DNA of 64,000 nt, taken from contig NC_090261.1 of assembly GCF_037325665.1 (NCBI RefSeq), positions 60,368,492 to 60,432,491 on the forward strand, in the 5' to 3' direction. This stretch comes from Littorina saxatilis. Lineage: Eukaryota > Mollusca > Gastropoda > Littorinimorpha > Littorinidae. The translations under genes and the position numbers were made by a program. Every line of letters begins with the position of its first letter. Position 1 is the first letter of the stretch. Shown here in pieces: positions 1-12,213 of this stretch. The notes under the pieces are model-generated. The model did not search any database. It was given only the letters and a program-made list of their open reading frames with translations, and had not been told where the DNA came from.

Positions 1-78
1 GAGCCAACTTCCCAGATGGTCAACATTTATGGTCATGACTGATGAAAAATCTATACCTCGGAGTTCAAAATGTACACG

Positions 79-152
79 AAGTTCTTTGCGTCCCGTAGAC
101 CGAAGAACAGTTAACAAGTTCGTTGCGTCCCGTAGACCGAAGAACAGTTAAC
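79..152. repeat. Tandem duplication, 37-bp unit x2
   Basis: Two adjacent near-identical copies, both containing GCGTCCCGTAGACCGAAGAA, offset by 37 bp. Confidence 0.85.
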
Positions 153-1875
153 AAAGTCAAGTCAAGACGATGGTTTATTCAACAACCCTTTTGGGGTTGC
201 GGACAGAACCAGACCTAAACTACCTGAGACACGTGTGTGTACTGTTTACACAACTTGACCCGAATATTTCGAAGGTTGCGCTCAGTACCTGAAATAGAGG
301 GGCAGCTACCTCATCTCACGTCATCGCAAATTTCGACCTTGTCAGAGGTTGTTCTCACTTTTCATCACTCGCAAGCGGAACTTTCGTCGTTTGAGAAAGG
401 TCTTCCCACGCGGCCATAATCGGAACACTGAATGAGAGAAACCTGGGAACCCTCTCCACAAACAATCATTCATTGGACATCACAGCTGAACGGGAGCAAA
501 TTCACGTGAATGAACGCTGGCTCGTGTGCGTGTTCTCCCTCGGCAATTTTTCGGGATCCGTGTGCAGTACGGTGTATGTGTGAAACTGAAAGTTGCATCA
601 GCACTTGGATTATTTTTCTGTGAACATGCTCGTTTCGTGTACAAGAGACTTCTCTGCGTCGTATAGTCGGATATGTTAGGCTTCCAATCTCCTCGTATAG
701 CCAAAGAAGTTTGCCTTACTGATTTTTTTGTCTACAGGAACCCATTTCTTTTTTGTCAATGCTATACTACTACTTGACTTCTACACGAAGCGGCGTTGTG
801 GTTTTTGTCAACCGCCGTGACAGGTTTAGGTTTCCCACTTGACCTGGTTATGAAGCACGTGCATAACTGGACGTATATTTTAGCCTCTCTAGATTATACC
901 ATGAAGCACTGTGCGCTCTACTGTTCACACAGACTTGAACACGGTTACTGAGACTTGTATGCAAGATTGTTTTTTTGTTCGGTGCAAATCTGTTCACGTC
1001 ATATTGATGATCATCCGTGCAAATCTAAACTGCTGTTGATGATTATTTATTTTGTTACAACACTTGCTGCATCAGGATGCAATGAATGATCTTTCGACGG
1101 TTTTTTCTTTAGAGTTTTATTTTGTAATCCTACCTGTATCGTGTTGTGTGTGTGTATATATTTAGTAGCAACAGACATTTTAAGTATCTTTGTACATTAT
1201 GAGAAAGAGGATATATATTTTCTACGGTTTCCTATCTTCAGCTATACATGTACGTGTGAGTATGTGTCCCCCCTTTATTTCATGTTGAATGTACATTAAT
1301 TTTTAAGTGTTGGTTTTGTTCTGGTACCATATGTGATCTGTTAGTGTCATCTGACTGCTTAGACTTTTGACATCGTAACTGTATTTGGGACGACCTTTGG
1401 ACCGTGGAACTTTTTACAGACAAGCTGTACAAACAAAATCTGATCGTTGTATATACAGTAGTAGACTTTCAGGTCCTCTTTTCGGATATCTGTGTTCGGA
1501 TACGATCGTTACTTGGACAATGAAGTGGATGTGACAGAAAGCAAAAGTGACGATATGCGCAGAACACGAGTTATTGCAATCAGCGTCAGTCGAGCTTTCG
1601 GTATGACGAAGCCCTTTGCGATACTGCAGCCAACTTACATAATTTTAAGTCTGCAATATAAAAAGAAAGATCTGGTGATTTCCTTGTTGATGAGTAATTT
1701 ATTTGTTTTACAATATGTTTAGCCAAATAAGCCTGGTCTGCTTTCAGATAAAGCGCGTAAGAAGCACCTGCTTTGTTCAAGTTTAGGAGTCATTGTATAA
1801 AATAAGAGGGATTTATCCGTTTTGTACATTTTTTTTTCAAGCAATAATTTAACTATAATGTTCAATAGACGAAGT

Positions 1876-2064
1876 CCGGAAATAACTCTGTTGGGTTTGT
1901 ATTGCTTGTGGACGAGTTCCTTTCCCTTTTTTCTCCTTGATTTTCCATAGAAACACTGAAGCAACCAACACGTGACATTGTGCGCTTGTAGTCTCGCGGT
2001 CTCTATGGAAACGAGGGAAAGCAACTCGTCCAGAATCCACAGACACTTGACAGAGTTAGTTCCG
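1876..2064. mobile_element. MITE-like element, copy 1
   Basis: The block is bounded by inverted ends: CCGGAAATAACTCTG on the left, and on the right the reverse complement of CGGAACTAACTCTG. Imperfect pairing continues inward (GACGAGTTCCTTTCCC against GGGAAAGCAACTCGTC). The same terminus appears at 54347, so this is a dispersed family. It encodes no protein and no transposase is visible for it. Confidence 0.6.
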
Positions 2065-2439
2065 AACATAGTCTTTTGAGGAGGCGTACTACATCAGATT
2101 GTGGGATTCTGGCCAGTAAAGCGGCGGAGGAAGAGGGGACTATTTGGTCAATGTGTGTATATCTGACTTGTTTATTCTCAGGTCGTGTCTGTAGTGGCCG
2201 TACTCGCTAACCGTAGTACGCGTTGTCAGACGGTGGGGAAAACCTTAGCACTGCTCTGTCTTTTGTCTGTGTGTGGAACCTGTAGCATACATGTTAGAGT
2301 CCTGCGTCGGCTTGCACCATACTAGAGCGATGTAAAATGTATGTACATTATACTAATAAAACATAACTGTGCAACATAATAATAAAGAAACAGAAAGAGA
2401 GTGAGGTTTTGTGCTTGACTACATGATTTGCGAGACTCG

Positions 2440-2800
2440 ATGTGTGTATGTGTGTGTGTGTGTGTGTGTGGGAGGGGGAGCGACAGGCAGCGAGAGTGAA
2501 TGCATGTTGTGGGTGTGTGTGTGTGTGCGAACGAAACAGGCAGGGAGAAAGAAAGTGTGTGTGTGTGCATGTGTGTGTGGGAGGGGGAGCGACAGGCAGC
2601 GAGAGTGAGTGCATGTTGTGGGTGTGTGTGTGTGCGAACGAAACAGGCAGGGAGAAAGAAAGTGTGTGTGTGCATGTGTGTGTGGGAGGGGGAGCGACAG
2701 GCAGCGAGAGTGAGTGCATGTTGTGGGTGTGTGTGTGTGCGAACAAAACAGGCAGGGAGAAAGAAAGTGTGTGTGTGTGTGCATGTGTGTGAGCAATTGA
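2440..2800. repeat. Minisatellite, 105-109 bp unit x3
   Basis: Three copies start near 2470, 2579 and 2684, each with GGGAGGGGGAGCGACAGGCA, then a GT run, a GCGAACRAAACAGGCAGGGA core and another GT run. Length differs through the GT runs. The open frames here on both strands are low-complexity by-products. Confidence 0.85.
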
Positions 2801-2972
2801 GTGAGGATCAGGCATCGTTAATCAGACTGAATAAGAACAACCTGTCGTTAACCCACTGGAATCGTGTGCCATCTCAACAGTAAGACGCCACTACACTCAG
2901 TCACTGGTAAACTTTAACAAATTCTGCCAAGTTCGGGATCAAACGGACTTCAAAAATATAAACACAAGAATA

Positions 2973-2974
<2 letters not shown>

Positions 2975-3012
<38 letters not shown>

Positions 3013-3019
3013 ACACACA

Positions 3020-3099
<80 letters not shown>
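2975..3099. repeat. (CA)n microsatellite
   Basis: Almost pure CA repeats with a few GA and TA interruptions. Confidence 0.95.
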
Positions 3100-3100
<1 letters not shown>

Positions 3101-3426
3101 GATAGAGAACAGTGCGTTGTATGGCCCCCTCATAACACTCGTTTATAAAATGTCATAGTTATGGAGAATTTTCGGGTTGAATTCGCCAGTAAATGGTTTC
3201 CTTCGGGGTCGCGGACATATAGGCTTTAACATGAGAGACACATTCGGGGAAATAACGAATACACACACGCATATTACATCCTTCGAACATGTTTTTTGCA
3301 GTGACCAGGTATACAGTCACAGGGCTTCGAGGTTATCATGTATCTTGTGTAAGGTTCCAAGGGAAACAACTCATCCCATTATTTCCTGCTTAAAAGTCGT
3401 CGTCTCTAGTCAAATCAGGCGACTCC

Positions 3427-3429
<3 letters not shown>

Positions 3430-3511
<82 letters not shown>

Positions 3512-3582
3512 GCCCGCCCGCCCGCACACAAACGAGCATATACGCTCGCACAAGCGCGCACACGCACGCAACCACACACACT

Positions 3583-3616
<34 letters not shown>

Positions 3617-3648
3617 CCCGCCCGCCCGCACACAAACGAGCACATACG

Positions 3649-3701
<53 letters not shown>

Positions 3702-3739
3702 ATACACGCACACGCGCGCACACGCGCACACACACACAC

Positions 3740-3803
<64 letters not shown>
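3430..3803. repeat. Compound (TC)n-(CA)n microsatellite
   Basis: A TC run (3430-3460) is followed by CA runs broken by two copies of a segment containing CGCCCGCCCGCACACAAACG, so part of it is a tandem duplication. It abuts the left end of Tc1 copy 1. Confidence 0.95.
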
Positions 3804-3804
<1 letters not shown>

Positions 3805-3807
<3 letters not shown>

Positions 3808-5215
3808 TCTTCAAAAAAAGTTAAGGAACGGTTGAAAAAACGGATCTAATAAAAAATTGCCAAAAAATTAAACATCGACATAATAATTAAAAGATTAATG
3901 TGTTTGAATTAACAAATGAACAAGAAGTCTTGACCTAGAATTTTGTTTGGCAGGCAGAGTTATTTCCCTTTGTGGGACTTCTCAAAAGCTTCAGCATTTT
4001 GGAAGAAAAAGGGTGTTTTTTTATAGCCCCATGAAATTTGCGGAACGCATGCCAGGGCAAAAGGTTGTGATGCACGTGCTACAACAGGGTCCTGGCTATG
4101 AACATCGCTCACCAGCTTGTGTTTAAAGGTTGACACGCTGAAACAATTATGCACAGTAGCAACATGCCCCCACGAAGAAAACTGAGCGATTTGGATAGAG
4201 GAAGGGCAATAGGATGGCTACAAGACGGTGTTGCTGCCAGGCAAGTGGCCCAGAGGCTTTCAGTGGCTCCCTCTGTCATCATCAGACTAAAACAGAGATT
4301 CCACGCAACTGGAAGAGTGCAAGAGCGACAACGTTCTGGTCGGCCCAGAGTCACCACACAAAGAGAGGATCGCTTCATTCAGAGGCAGGCCATGCAACAA
4401 AGAATGGCTACGGCAAACAACATTAAGCAACGCCTACAAGCTACCACCAACACTGTTGTTAGTGGTCAGACGATCCGAAACCGCTTACACAACTTTGGCT
4501 TGCGTGCAAGGCGTCCAGTCCGAGGAACAACCCTGACTGCTAATCACCGAGCAGCTCGCCGAGCCTGGTGCACTCACAATGTGAGGTGGCAACGGGCTCA
4601 GGTGTTGTTTACAGATGAGTCCCGCTTTTGCTTGGAACCTGCTGATGGTCGCATCCGAGTGTGGAGGCGTCGCGGAGAGCGCTTCGCAGAAGGCGCTCTT
4701 CTGGAACGACAGCGTTTTGGCGGAGGCTCTGTGATGGTCTGGGGAGGGATCAGCACACGTCTAAGGACACCTCTGTACCATGTAGTGGGCAACTTGACCG
4801 TTGTCCGCTACCAGAATGAGATCCTGCAACCCCTGGTCGTTCCAGCCATGCAAGCGATCGGCCCTCGTGCGATTCTTCAGGATGACAACGCACCTCCCCA
4901 TCGCTCTGCAGCTGTAAACACCTTCATCCAGCAGGCCAGGGTCAACAGGATGATGTGGCCAGCCAACAGCCCGGACCTGAACCCCATAGAGCACATCTGG
5001 GACGAGGTTTTGTCGTCGGGTACAGCAACATCACCCTCCTCCTGCCAATCTGGGTCAACTGCTGCAATGGCTCCAGCAGGAGTGGAATGGAGTTCCCAGA
5101 GCATTCATATGCAACCTGATCCACTCCATGCGCCAACGATGTGTTGAATGCCTGGCACACAACGGAAGGCACACGCGTTATTGACACTGATTCACATTGT
5201 TGTGAATTCCACCCC
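3805..5215 (+). mobile_element. Tc1-family DNA transposon, copy 1, right end lost
   Basis: The left end begins CACTCTTCAA directly after a TA dinucleotide, as expected for Tc1/mariner target sites, and continues into AAGTTAAGGA and GGTTGAAAAAACGGATC. The same end closes copy 2 at 45909 in inverted orientation. Similarity between the copies continues to about 5215 (GTGAATTCCA), after which copy 1 turns into C-rich and CA-rich sequence with no matching right terminal repeat. The element therefore cannot move as it stands. The transposase frame lies at 4149-5147. Confidence 0.9.
4149..5147 (+). pseudogene. Tc1-type DD34E transposase, frameshifted near the C-terminus
   Basis: Cut-and-paste transposase of the Tc1/mariner superfamily. 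The N-terminus has two helix-turn-helix-like segments (RGRAIGWLQDGVAARQVAQR and a second around VVSGQTIRNRLHNFGLRARR) joined by the basic GRPR motif that binds terminal repeats. The catalytic triad is visible: D in LFTDESRF, D in LQDDNAPPH, and E in SPDLNPIEHIWDE, with exactly 34 residues between the second D and E. Translation probably starts at MPPRRKL (4164) rather than the first ATG. After HIWDEV the frame departs from copy 2, which continues ELCRRVQQHHPPP; copy 1 carries an extra T in the TTTTG run near 5010. The last ~60 residues are therefore out of frame. Confidence 0.9.
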
Positions 5216-5547
5216 CACCCCACCCACACACACTCACACAGAACACCTTCCCAAAAATTTTCACCAGACTAAGACAATAGAATGTCAGTTGGACCTTGAC
5301 TAAAAATATGTATAGGTAAAGATGTCCCAGCTACAACAAATTGTTCTGTCAGAAGACCTACATGTCGAAATGATGTGATGGCCGACCAGCCAAGGATTAG
5401 AACAATGCGTCATATAATATAAGCATGTATCAATGACCCTAGGCTGAGGCCCGACAATAACACTGCCTTCTCTCAAATATGATTTTCTGTTATATAATAA
5501 TATGACTGCTGGAACATTCATCTTAGCGTTAAACAAGGATTTTACCT

Positions 5548-5622
<75 letters not shown>

Positions 5623-6160
5623 GACACACACTTACTTGGCCTCAACAGCCAGAATGTCGGGGTTGTACCTTGTAGTTTACATCCCTGTGAATGCTTTCTG
5701 TTCCATCCTCATGGTAATTCCATGACATCTAACACACTTCAAGTTCGTTTCAATTAACTAAAGTTTGATTACTCTTGGCAGCAGTGTTGATATGATTAGT
5801 TGCTCCAGCTGATCTCCTTGGCCAAAATAAATAGGGTAGGAAGGTAGGCAATCCCTTTTTTTTTTTTTTACTTTTTTTCCTTAATAGCAGAGCAACCAAG
5901 CGTGTAGCACTCGCAACCGAAGAAGATGCCGCCATTTTTGTCATGGCAAGCGTCTGTTGGGCCTTTTTAGTAATTTCCCATGCATCGTCTGTCGTCTGCA
6001 TGACGACTCGAGCGCTTTCGCTTTCATTGCGTTTTCTGCACTCGTTTTCTTGTTTTCATTTTTTTTTCTTTTTGACAAATGTAATAAAACGTTATAGGGT
6101 CGGCCCCTAAAAATAGGGTAGGTCGGGTTACTGTAACCACACCTATTTTTTGTTTAGGCC
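5216..6160. other. Intergenic, no gene recognised
   Basis: Contains a (CA)n run (about 5551-5620) and, from about 6095, a segment with TAGGGTCGG and TAGGGTAGGTCGG words, like those in the inverted-repeat element at 56794-57003. No coding signal is visible. Confidence 0.5.
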
Positions 6161-9100
6161 TAATAGTAAATATAACGTTTTGTTTTGTCAATAGTAAATG
6201 TAACGTGTTGTTTTATCAATAGTAAATATAACGTTTTGTTTTGTCAATAGTAAATGTAACGTGTTGTTGTGTTAATAGTAAATGTAACGTGTTGTTTTGT
6301 CAATAGTAAATATAACGTTTTGTTTTGTCCATAGTAAATATAACGTGTTGTTTTGTCTGTAGTAAATATAGCGTTTTGTTGTGTTAATAGTAAATATAAC
6401 GTTTTGTTTTGTCAATAGTAAATATAACGTTTTGTTTTGTCAATAGTAAATATAACGTTTTGTTTTGTCAATAGTAAATATAGCGTTTTGTTGTGTCAAT
6501 AGTAAATGTAACGTTTTGTTTTGTCAATAGTAAATGTAACGTTTTGTTGTGTCAATAGTAAATGTAACGTTTTGTTGTGTCAATAGTAAATGTAACGTTT
6601 TGTTTTGTCAATAGTAAATATAACGTTTTGTTTTGTCAATAGTAAATATAACGTTTTGTTGTGTCAATAGTAAATATAACGTTTTGTTTTGTCAATAGTA
6701 AATGTAACGTTTTGTTGTGTCTACAGTAAATATAACGTTTTGTTGTGTCAATAGTAAATATAACGTTTTGTTTTGTCTACAGTAAATATAACGTTTTGTT
6801 TTGTCAATAGTAAATATAACGTTTTGTTGTGTCAATAGTAAATATAACGTTTTGTTTTGTCAATAGTAAATATAACGTTTTGTTTTGTCAATAGTAAATA
6901 TAGCGTTTTGTTGTGTCAATAGTAAATGTAACGTTTTGTTTTGTCAATAGTAAATGTAACGTTTTGTTTTGTTAATAGTAAATATAACGTTTTGTTGTGT
7001 CAATAGTAAATGTAACGTTTTGTTGTGTCAATAGTAAATGTAACGTTTTGTTGTGTCAATAGTAAATATAACGTTTTGTTGTGTCTACAGTAAATATAAC
7101 GTTTTGTTTTGTCAATAGTAAATATAACGTTTTGTTTTGTTAATAGTAAATATAACGTTTTGTTTTGTTAATAGTAAATATAACGTTTTGTTTTGTCAAT
7201 AGTAAATATAACGTTTTGTTTTGTTAATAGTAAATATAACGTTTTGTTTTGTCAATAGTAAATGTAACGTTTTGTTGTGTCTACAGTAAATATAACGTTT
7301 TGTTGTGTCAATAGTAAATATAACGTTTTGTTGTGTCAATAGTAAATATAACGTTTTGTTTTGTTAATAGTAAATATAACGTTTTGTTTTGTTAATAGTA
7401 AATATAACGTTTTGTTGTGTCAATAGTAAATATAACGTTTTGTTGTGTCTACAGTAAATATAACGTTTTGTTGTGTCAATAGTAAATATAACGTTTTGTT
7501 GTGTCTACAGTAAATATAACGTTTTGTTTTGTCAATAGTAAATGTAACGTTTTGTTTTGTCAATAGTAAATGTAACGTTTTGTTTTGTCAATAGTAAATG
7601 TAACGTTTTGTTTTGTCAATAGTAAATATAACGTTTTGTTTTGTTAATAGTAAATATAACGTTTTGTTTTGTCAATAGTAAATATAACGTTTTGTTTTGT
7701 CAATAGTAAATATAACGTTTTGTTGTGTCAATAGTAAATATAACGTTTTGTTTTGTTAATAGTAAATATAACGTTTTGTTGTGTCAATAGTAAATGTAAC
7801 GTTTTGTTTTGTCAATAGTAAATGTAACGTTTTGTTTTGTCAATAGTAAATATAACGTTTTGTTTTGTCAATAGTAAATGTAACGTTTTGTTTTGTCAAT
7901 AGTAAATATAACGTTTTGTTTTGTTAATAGTAAATATAACGTTTTGTTTTGTCAATAGTAAATATAACGTTTTGTTTTGTCAATAGTAAATATAACGTTT
8001 TGTTTTGTCAATAGTAAATATAACGTTTTGTTGTGTCAATAGTAAATGTAACGTTTTGTTTTGTCTACAGTAAATATAACGTTTTGTTTTGTCAATAGTA
8101 AATATAACGTTTTGTTTTGTCAATAGTAAATATAACGTTTTGTTTTGTCAATAGTAAATGTAACGTTTTGTTTTGTTAATAGTAAATATAACGTTTTGTT
8201 GTGTCAATAGTAAATGTAACGTTTTGTTTTGTCAATAGTAAATATAACGTTTTGTTTTGTCAATAGTAAATATAACGTTTTGTTGTGTCAATAGTAAATA
8301 TAACGTTTTGTTTTGTCTACAGTAAATATAACGTTTTGTTTTGTCAATAGTAAATATAACGTTTTGTTGTGTCAATAGTAAATATAACGTTTTGTTTTGT
8401 CAATAGTAAATGTAACGTTTTGTTGTGTCTACAGTAAATATAACGTTTTGTTGTGTCAATAGTAAATATAACGTTTTGTTGTGTCTACAGTAAATATAAC
8501 GTTTTGTTGTGTCTACAGTAAATATAACGTTTTGTTGTGTCAATAGTAAATGTAACGTTTTGTTGTGTCTACAGTAAATATAACGTTTTGTTGTGTCTAC
8601 AGTAAATATAACGTTTTGTTGTGTCAATAGTAAATGTAACGTTTTGTTGTGTCAATAGTAAATGTAACGTTTTGTTGTGTCTACAGTAAATATAACGTTT
8701 TGTTGTGTCAATAGTAAATGTAACGTTTTGTTGTGTCTACAGTAAATATAACGTTTTGTTGTGTCAATAGTAAATGTAACGTTTTGTTGTGTCTACAGTA
8801 AATATAACGTTTTGTTGTGTCTACAGTAAATGTAACGTTTTGTTGTGTCTACAGTAAATATAACGTTTTGTTGTGTCAATAGTAAATATAACGTTTTGTT
8901 TTGTCAATAGTAAATGTAACGTTTTGTTGTGTCTACAGTAAATATAACGTTTTGTTGTGTCAATAGTAAATGTAACGTTTTGTTGTGTCTACAGTAAATA
9001 TAACGTTTTGTTGTGTCAATAGTAAATGTAACGTTTTGTTTTGTCAATAGTAAATGTAACGTTTTGTTGTGTCTACAGTAAATATAACGTTTTGTTGTGT

Positions 9101-11527
9101 CAATAGTAAATGTAACGTTTTGTTGTGTCTACAGTAAATATAACGTTTTGTTGTGTCTACAGTAAATATAACGTTTTGTTGTGTCTACAGTAAATGTAAC
9201 GTTTTGTTTTGTCAATAGTAAATGTAACGTTTTGTTTTGTCAATAGTAAATGTAACGTTTTGTTTTGTCAATAGTAAATGTAACGTTTTGTTTTGTCTAC
9301 AGTAAATATAACGTTTTGTTGTGTCTACAGTAAATATAACGTTTTGTTGTGTCTACAGTAAATATAACGTTTTGTTGTGTCTACAGTAAATATAACGTTT
9401 TGTTGTGTCTACAGTAAATATAACGTTTTGTTGTGTCTACAGTAAATATAACGTTTTGTTTTGTCAATAGTAAATGTAACGTGTTGTTGTGTTAATAGTA
9501 AATATAACGTTTTGTTGTGTCTACAGTAAATATAACGTTTTGTTTTGTCAATAGTAAATATAACGTTTTGTTTTGTTAATAGTAAATATAACGTTTTGTT
9601 GTGTCAATAGTAAATATAACGTTTTGTTTTGTCAATAGTAAATATAACGTTTTGTTGTGTCAATAGTAAATATAACGTTTTGTTTTGTCTACAGTAAATA
9701 TAACGTTTTGTTTTGTCAATAGTAAATATAACGTTTTGTTGTGTCAATAGTAAATATAACGTTTTGTTTTGTCAATAGTAAATGTAACGTTTTGTTGTGT
9801 CTACAGTAAATATAACGTTTTGTTGTGTCAATAGTAAATATAACGTTTTGTTTTGTCTACAGTAAATATAACGTTTTGTTTTGTCAATAGTAAATATAAC
9901 GTTTTGTTGTGTCAATAGTAAATATAACGTTTTGTTTTGTCAATAGTAAATATAACGTTTTGTTGTGTCTACAGTAAATATAACGTTTTGTTGTGTCTAC
10001 AGTAAATATAACGTTTTGTTGTGTCAATAGTAAATGTAACGTTTTGTTGTGTCTACAGTAAATATAACGTTTTGTTGTGTCTACAGTAAATATAACGTTT
10101 TGTTGTGTCAATAGTAAATGTAACGTTTTGTTGTGTCAATAGTAAATGTAACGTTTTGTTGTGTCTACAGTAAATATAACGTTTTGTTGTGTCAATAGTA
10201 AATGTAACGTTTTGTTGTGTCTACAGTAAATATAACGTTTTGTTGTGTCAATAGTAAATGTAACGTTTTGTTGTGTCTACAGTAAATGTAACGTTTTGTT
10301 GTGTCTACAGTAAATGTAACGTTTTGTTGTGTCAATAGTAAATGTAACGTTTTGTTGTGTCTACAGTAAATATAACGTTTTGTTGTGTCAATAGTAAATG
10401 TAACGTTTTGTTGTGTCTACAGTAAATATAACGTTTTGTTGTGTCAATAGTAAATGTAACGTTTTGTTTTGTCAATAGTAAATGTAACGTTTTGTTGTGT
10501 CTACAGTAAATATAACGTTTTGTTGTGTTAATAGTAAATGTAACGTTTTGTTGTGTCAATAGTAAATGTAACGTTTTGTTTTGTTAATAGTAAATGTAAC
10601 GTTTTGTTTTGTCAATAGTAAATATAACGTTTAGTTTTGTCAATAGTAAATATAACGTTTTGTTGTGTCAATAGTAAATATAACGTTTTGTTTTGTCAAT
10701 AGTAAATGTAACGTTTTGTTTTGTCAATAGTAAATGTAACGTTTTGTTTTGTCAATAGTAAATGTAACGTTTTGTTTTGTCAATAGTAAATGTAACGTTT
10801 TGTTTTGTCAATAGTAAATATAACGTTTTGTTTTGTCAATAGTAAATGTAACGTTTTGTTTTGTCAATAGTAAATATAACGTTTTGTTTTGTCTACAGTA
10901 AATATAACGTTTTGTTTTGTCAACAGTAAATATAACGTTTTGTTTTGTCAATAGTAAATATAACGTTTTGTTGTGTCAATAGTAAATATAACGTTTTGTT
11001 GTGTCAATAGTAAATGTAACGTTTTGTTGTGTCTACAGTAAATATAACGTTTTGTTGTGTCAATAGTAAATGTAACGTGTTGTTTTGTTAATAGTGAATG
11101 TAACGTTTTGTTTTGTCAATAGTAAATGTAACGTTTTGTTTTGTCTACAGTAAATGTAACGTTTTGTTGTGTCTACAGTAAATATAACGTTTTGTTGTGT
11201 CAATAGTAAATATAACGTTTTGTTTTGTCAATAGTAAATGTAACGTTTTGTTTTGTCAATAGTAAATGTAACGTTTTGTTTTGTCAATAGTAAATGTAAC
11301 GTTTTGTTGTGTCTACAGTAAATATAACGTTTTGTTGTGTTAATAGTAAATGTAACGTTTTGTTGTGTCAATAGTAAATGTAACGTTTTGTTTTGTTAAT
11401 AGTAAATGTAACGTTTTGTTTTGTCAATAGTAAATATAACGTTTTGTTTTGTCTACAGTAAATATAACGTTTTGTTTTGTCAACAGTAAATATAACGTTT
11501 TGTTTTGTCAACAGTAAATGTAACGTG
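6161..11527. repeat. 28-bp satellite array, about 191 units
   Basis: Head-to-tail units of 28 bp with the core AGTAAATATAACGTTTTG. Variation is confined to a few positions: CAATAG, CTACAG, TAATAG or CAACAG before the core, ATATAAC or ATGTAAC within it, and TTTTGT or TTGTGT after it. Most other positions are invariant over 5.4 kb. Divergent AACGTGTTG units cluster at the left edge, with isolated ones near 9480 and 11076. Stretches share the same order of variants at offsets of 1484 bp (53 units) and 3080 bp (110 units), which indicates block duplication. Short open frames on the minus strand arise because three units make 84 bp. The array ends about 470 bp downstream of the GH10 stop codon. 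Confidence 0.97.
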
Positions 11528-11820
11528 GTTTTTTTCTCAATAATAAACGTTCCAATTACCTACCATTCTTGTTTTTGGATTCAGTTGGAGGGTTCATTCA
11601 ATAATAAGAAGGGAGTAACTTAATTGACTTACTGTAGGGCATATTGTAGGTGACGAATATTGAGTATCATTTGTGGTTTGGAAACGTCTTTTAGTGATGG
11701 TGGCTGCTAATTGCTGCGTCAGTCGTTTCATGTTGGGAATGGTGATAGATCTGTTCACAGTTGTGCAAGGTGGTCTTGAAAAGAGAGGAAGAAAGAGACT
11801 GTCTGGTGCCTGGTATCTTG

Positions 11821-11834
11821 CCTGACTGACTGAC

Positions 11835-11891
<57 letters not shown>

Positions 11892-11911
11892 AATTGATTG
11901 ATTGATTGATC
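11821..11911. repeat. (GACT)n/(GATT)n microsatellite
   Basis: CTGA repeats pass into a long GATT run, 90-180 bp beyond the GH10 stop codon on that gene's downstream side. Confidence 0.95.
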
Positions 11912-11997
11912 ACTTCATTAACCACTAAACAAAACAAGAACAACATTTCAATGGATTGATACGTTTTATAACGTCATTTTGTAGGTTTAATTACACT

Positions 11998-12213
11998 TTA
12001 TTTGTGAACATTGATGTTAACCGTATGAGTTCCTTTGCTGAGAGTGAACGTCTGATTCAGGCTGCTCAGTTCCCTCCCCTGGTAGATGACGTGTACCTCG
12101 TAGTCACCATGGAAACCACGCACAGTCATCTGGCTTCCGGAGAGATTGTGAGTCTCGTCCGTCATCCACTGGTTCTCCAGGAGGTCAAAGACACGACGAC
12201 CTGCTGCGGTCAT
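11998..12213 (-). CDS. GH10 gene exon 12: C-terminal extension and stop
   Basis: Encodes [16 protein letters not shown], then the beta-rich [18 protein letters not shown] segment found at the C-terminus of plant and animal GH10 proteins, ending TVNINVHK and TAA. No clear polyadenylation signal was found just beyond the stop. Confidence 0.93.
   Translation of the reverse strand: MTAAGRRVFDLLENQWMTDETHNLSGSQMTVRGFHGDYEVHVIYQGRELSSLNQTFTLSKGTHTVNINVHK

Larger units (their letters stand above)
1..2400. other. Unassigned, probably non-coding; possible 3' UTR
   Basis: No reading frame here resembles a known family. Short open frames (for example 237-419 +) show no domain and no splice context. 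AATAAA hexamers at 2355 and 2381 on the plus strand would fit the end of a transcript entering from the left, but this is inference. A MITE-like element (1876-2064) and a small tandem duplication (79-152) lie inside. Confidence 0.3.

Noticed and set aside
3177-3824. His/Thr-rich protein in CA repeats
   Set aside because: Frame produced by microsatellite DNA; the same applies to Cys/Val frames at 20216-20575, 23829-24209, 46248-46529 and 46908-47150.
8400-10559. Repeated 75-residue minus-strand frames
   Set aside because: They are three-unit readings of the 28-bp satellite and differ only by its variants.
6161-11527. CRISPR-like array (28-bp repeats)
   Set aside because: The unit length is in the CRISPR range, but there are no spacers, the repeats are contiguous, and the surroundings are eukaryotic.
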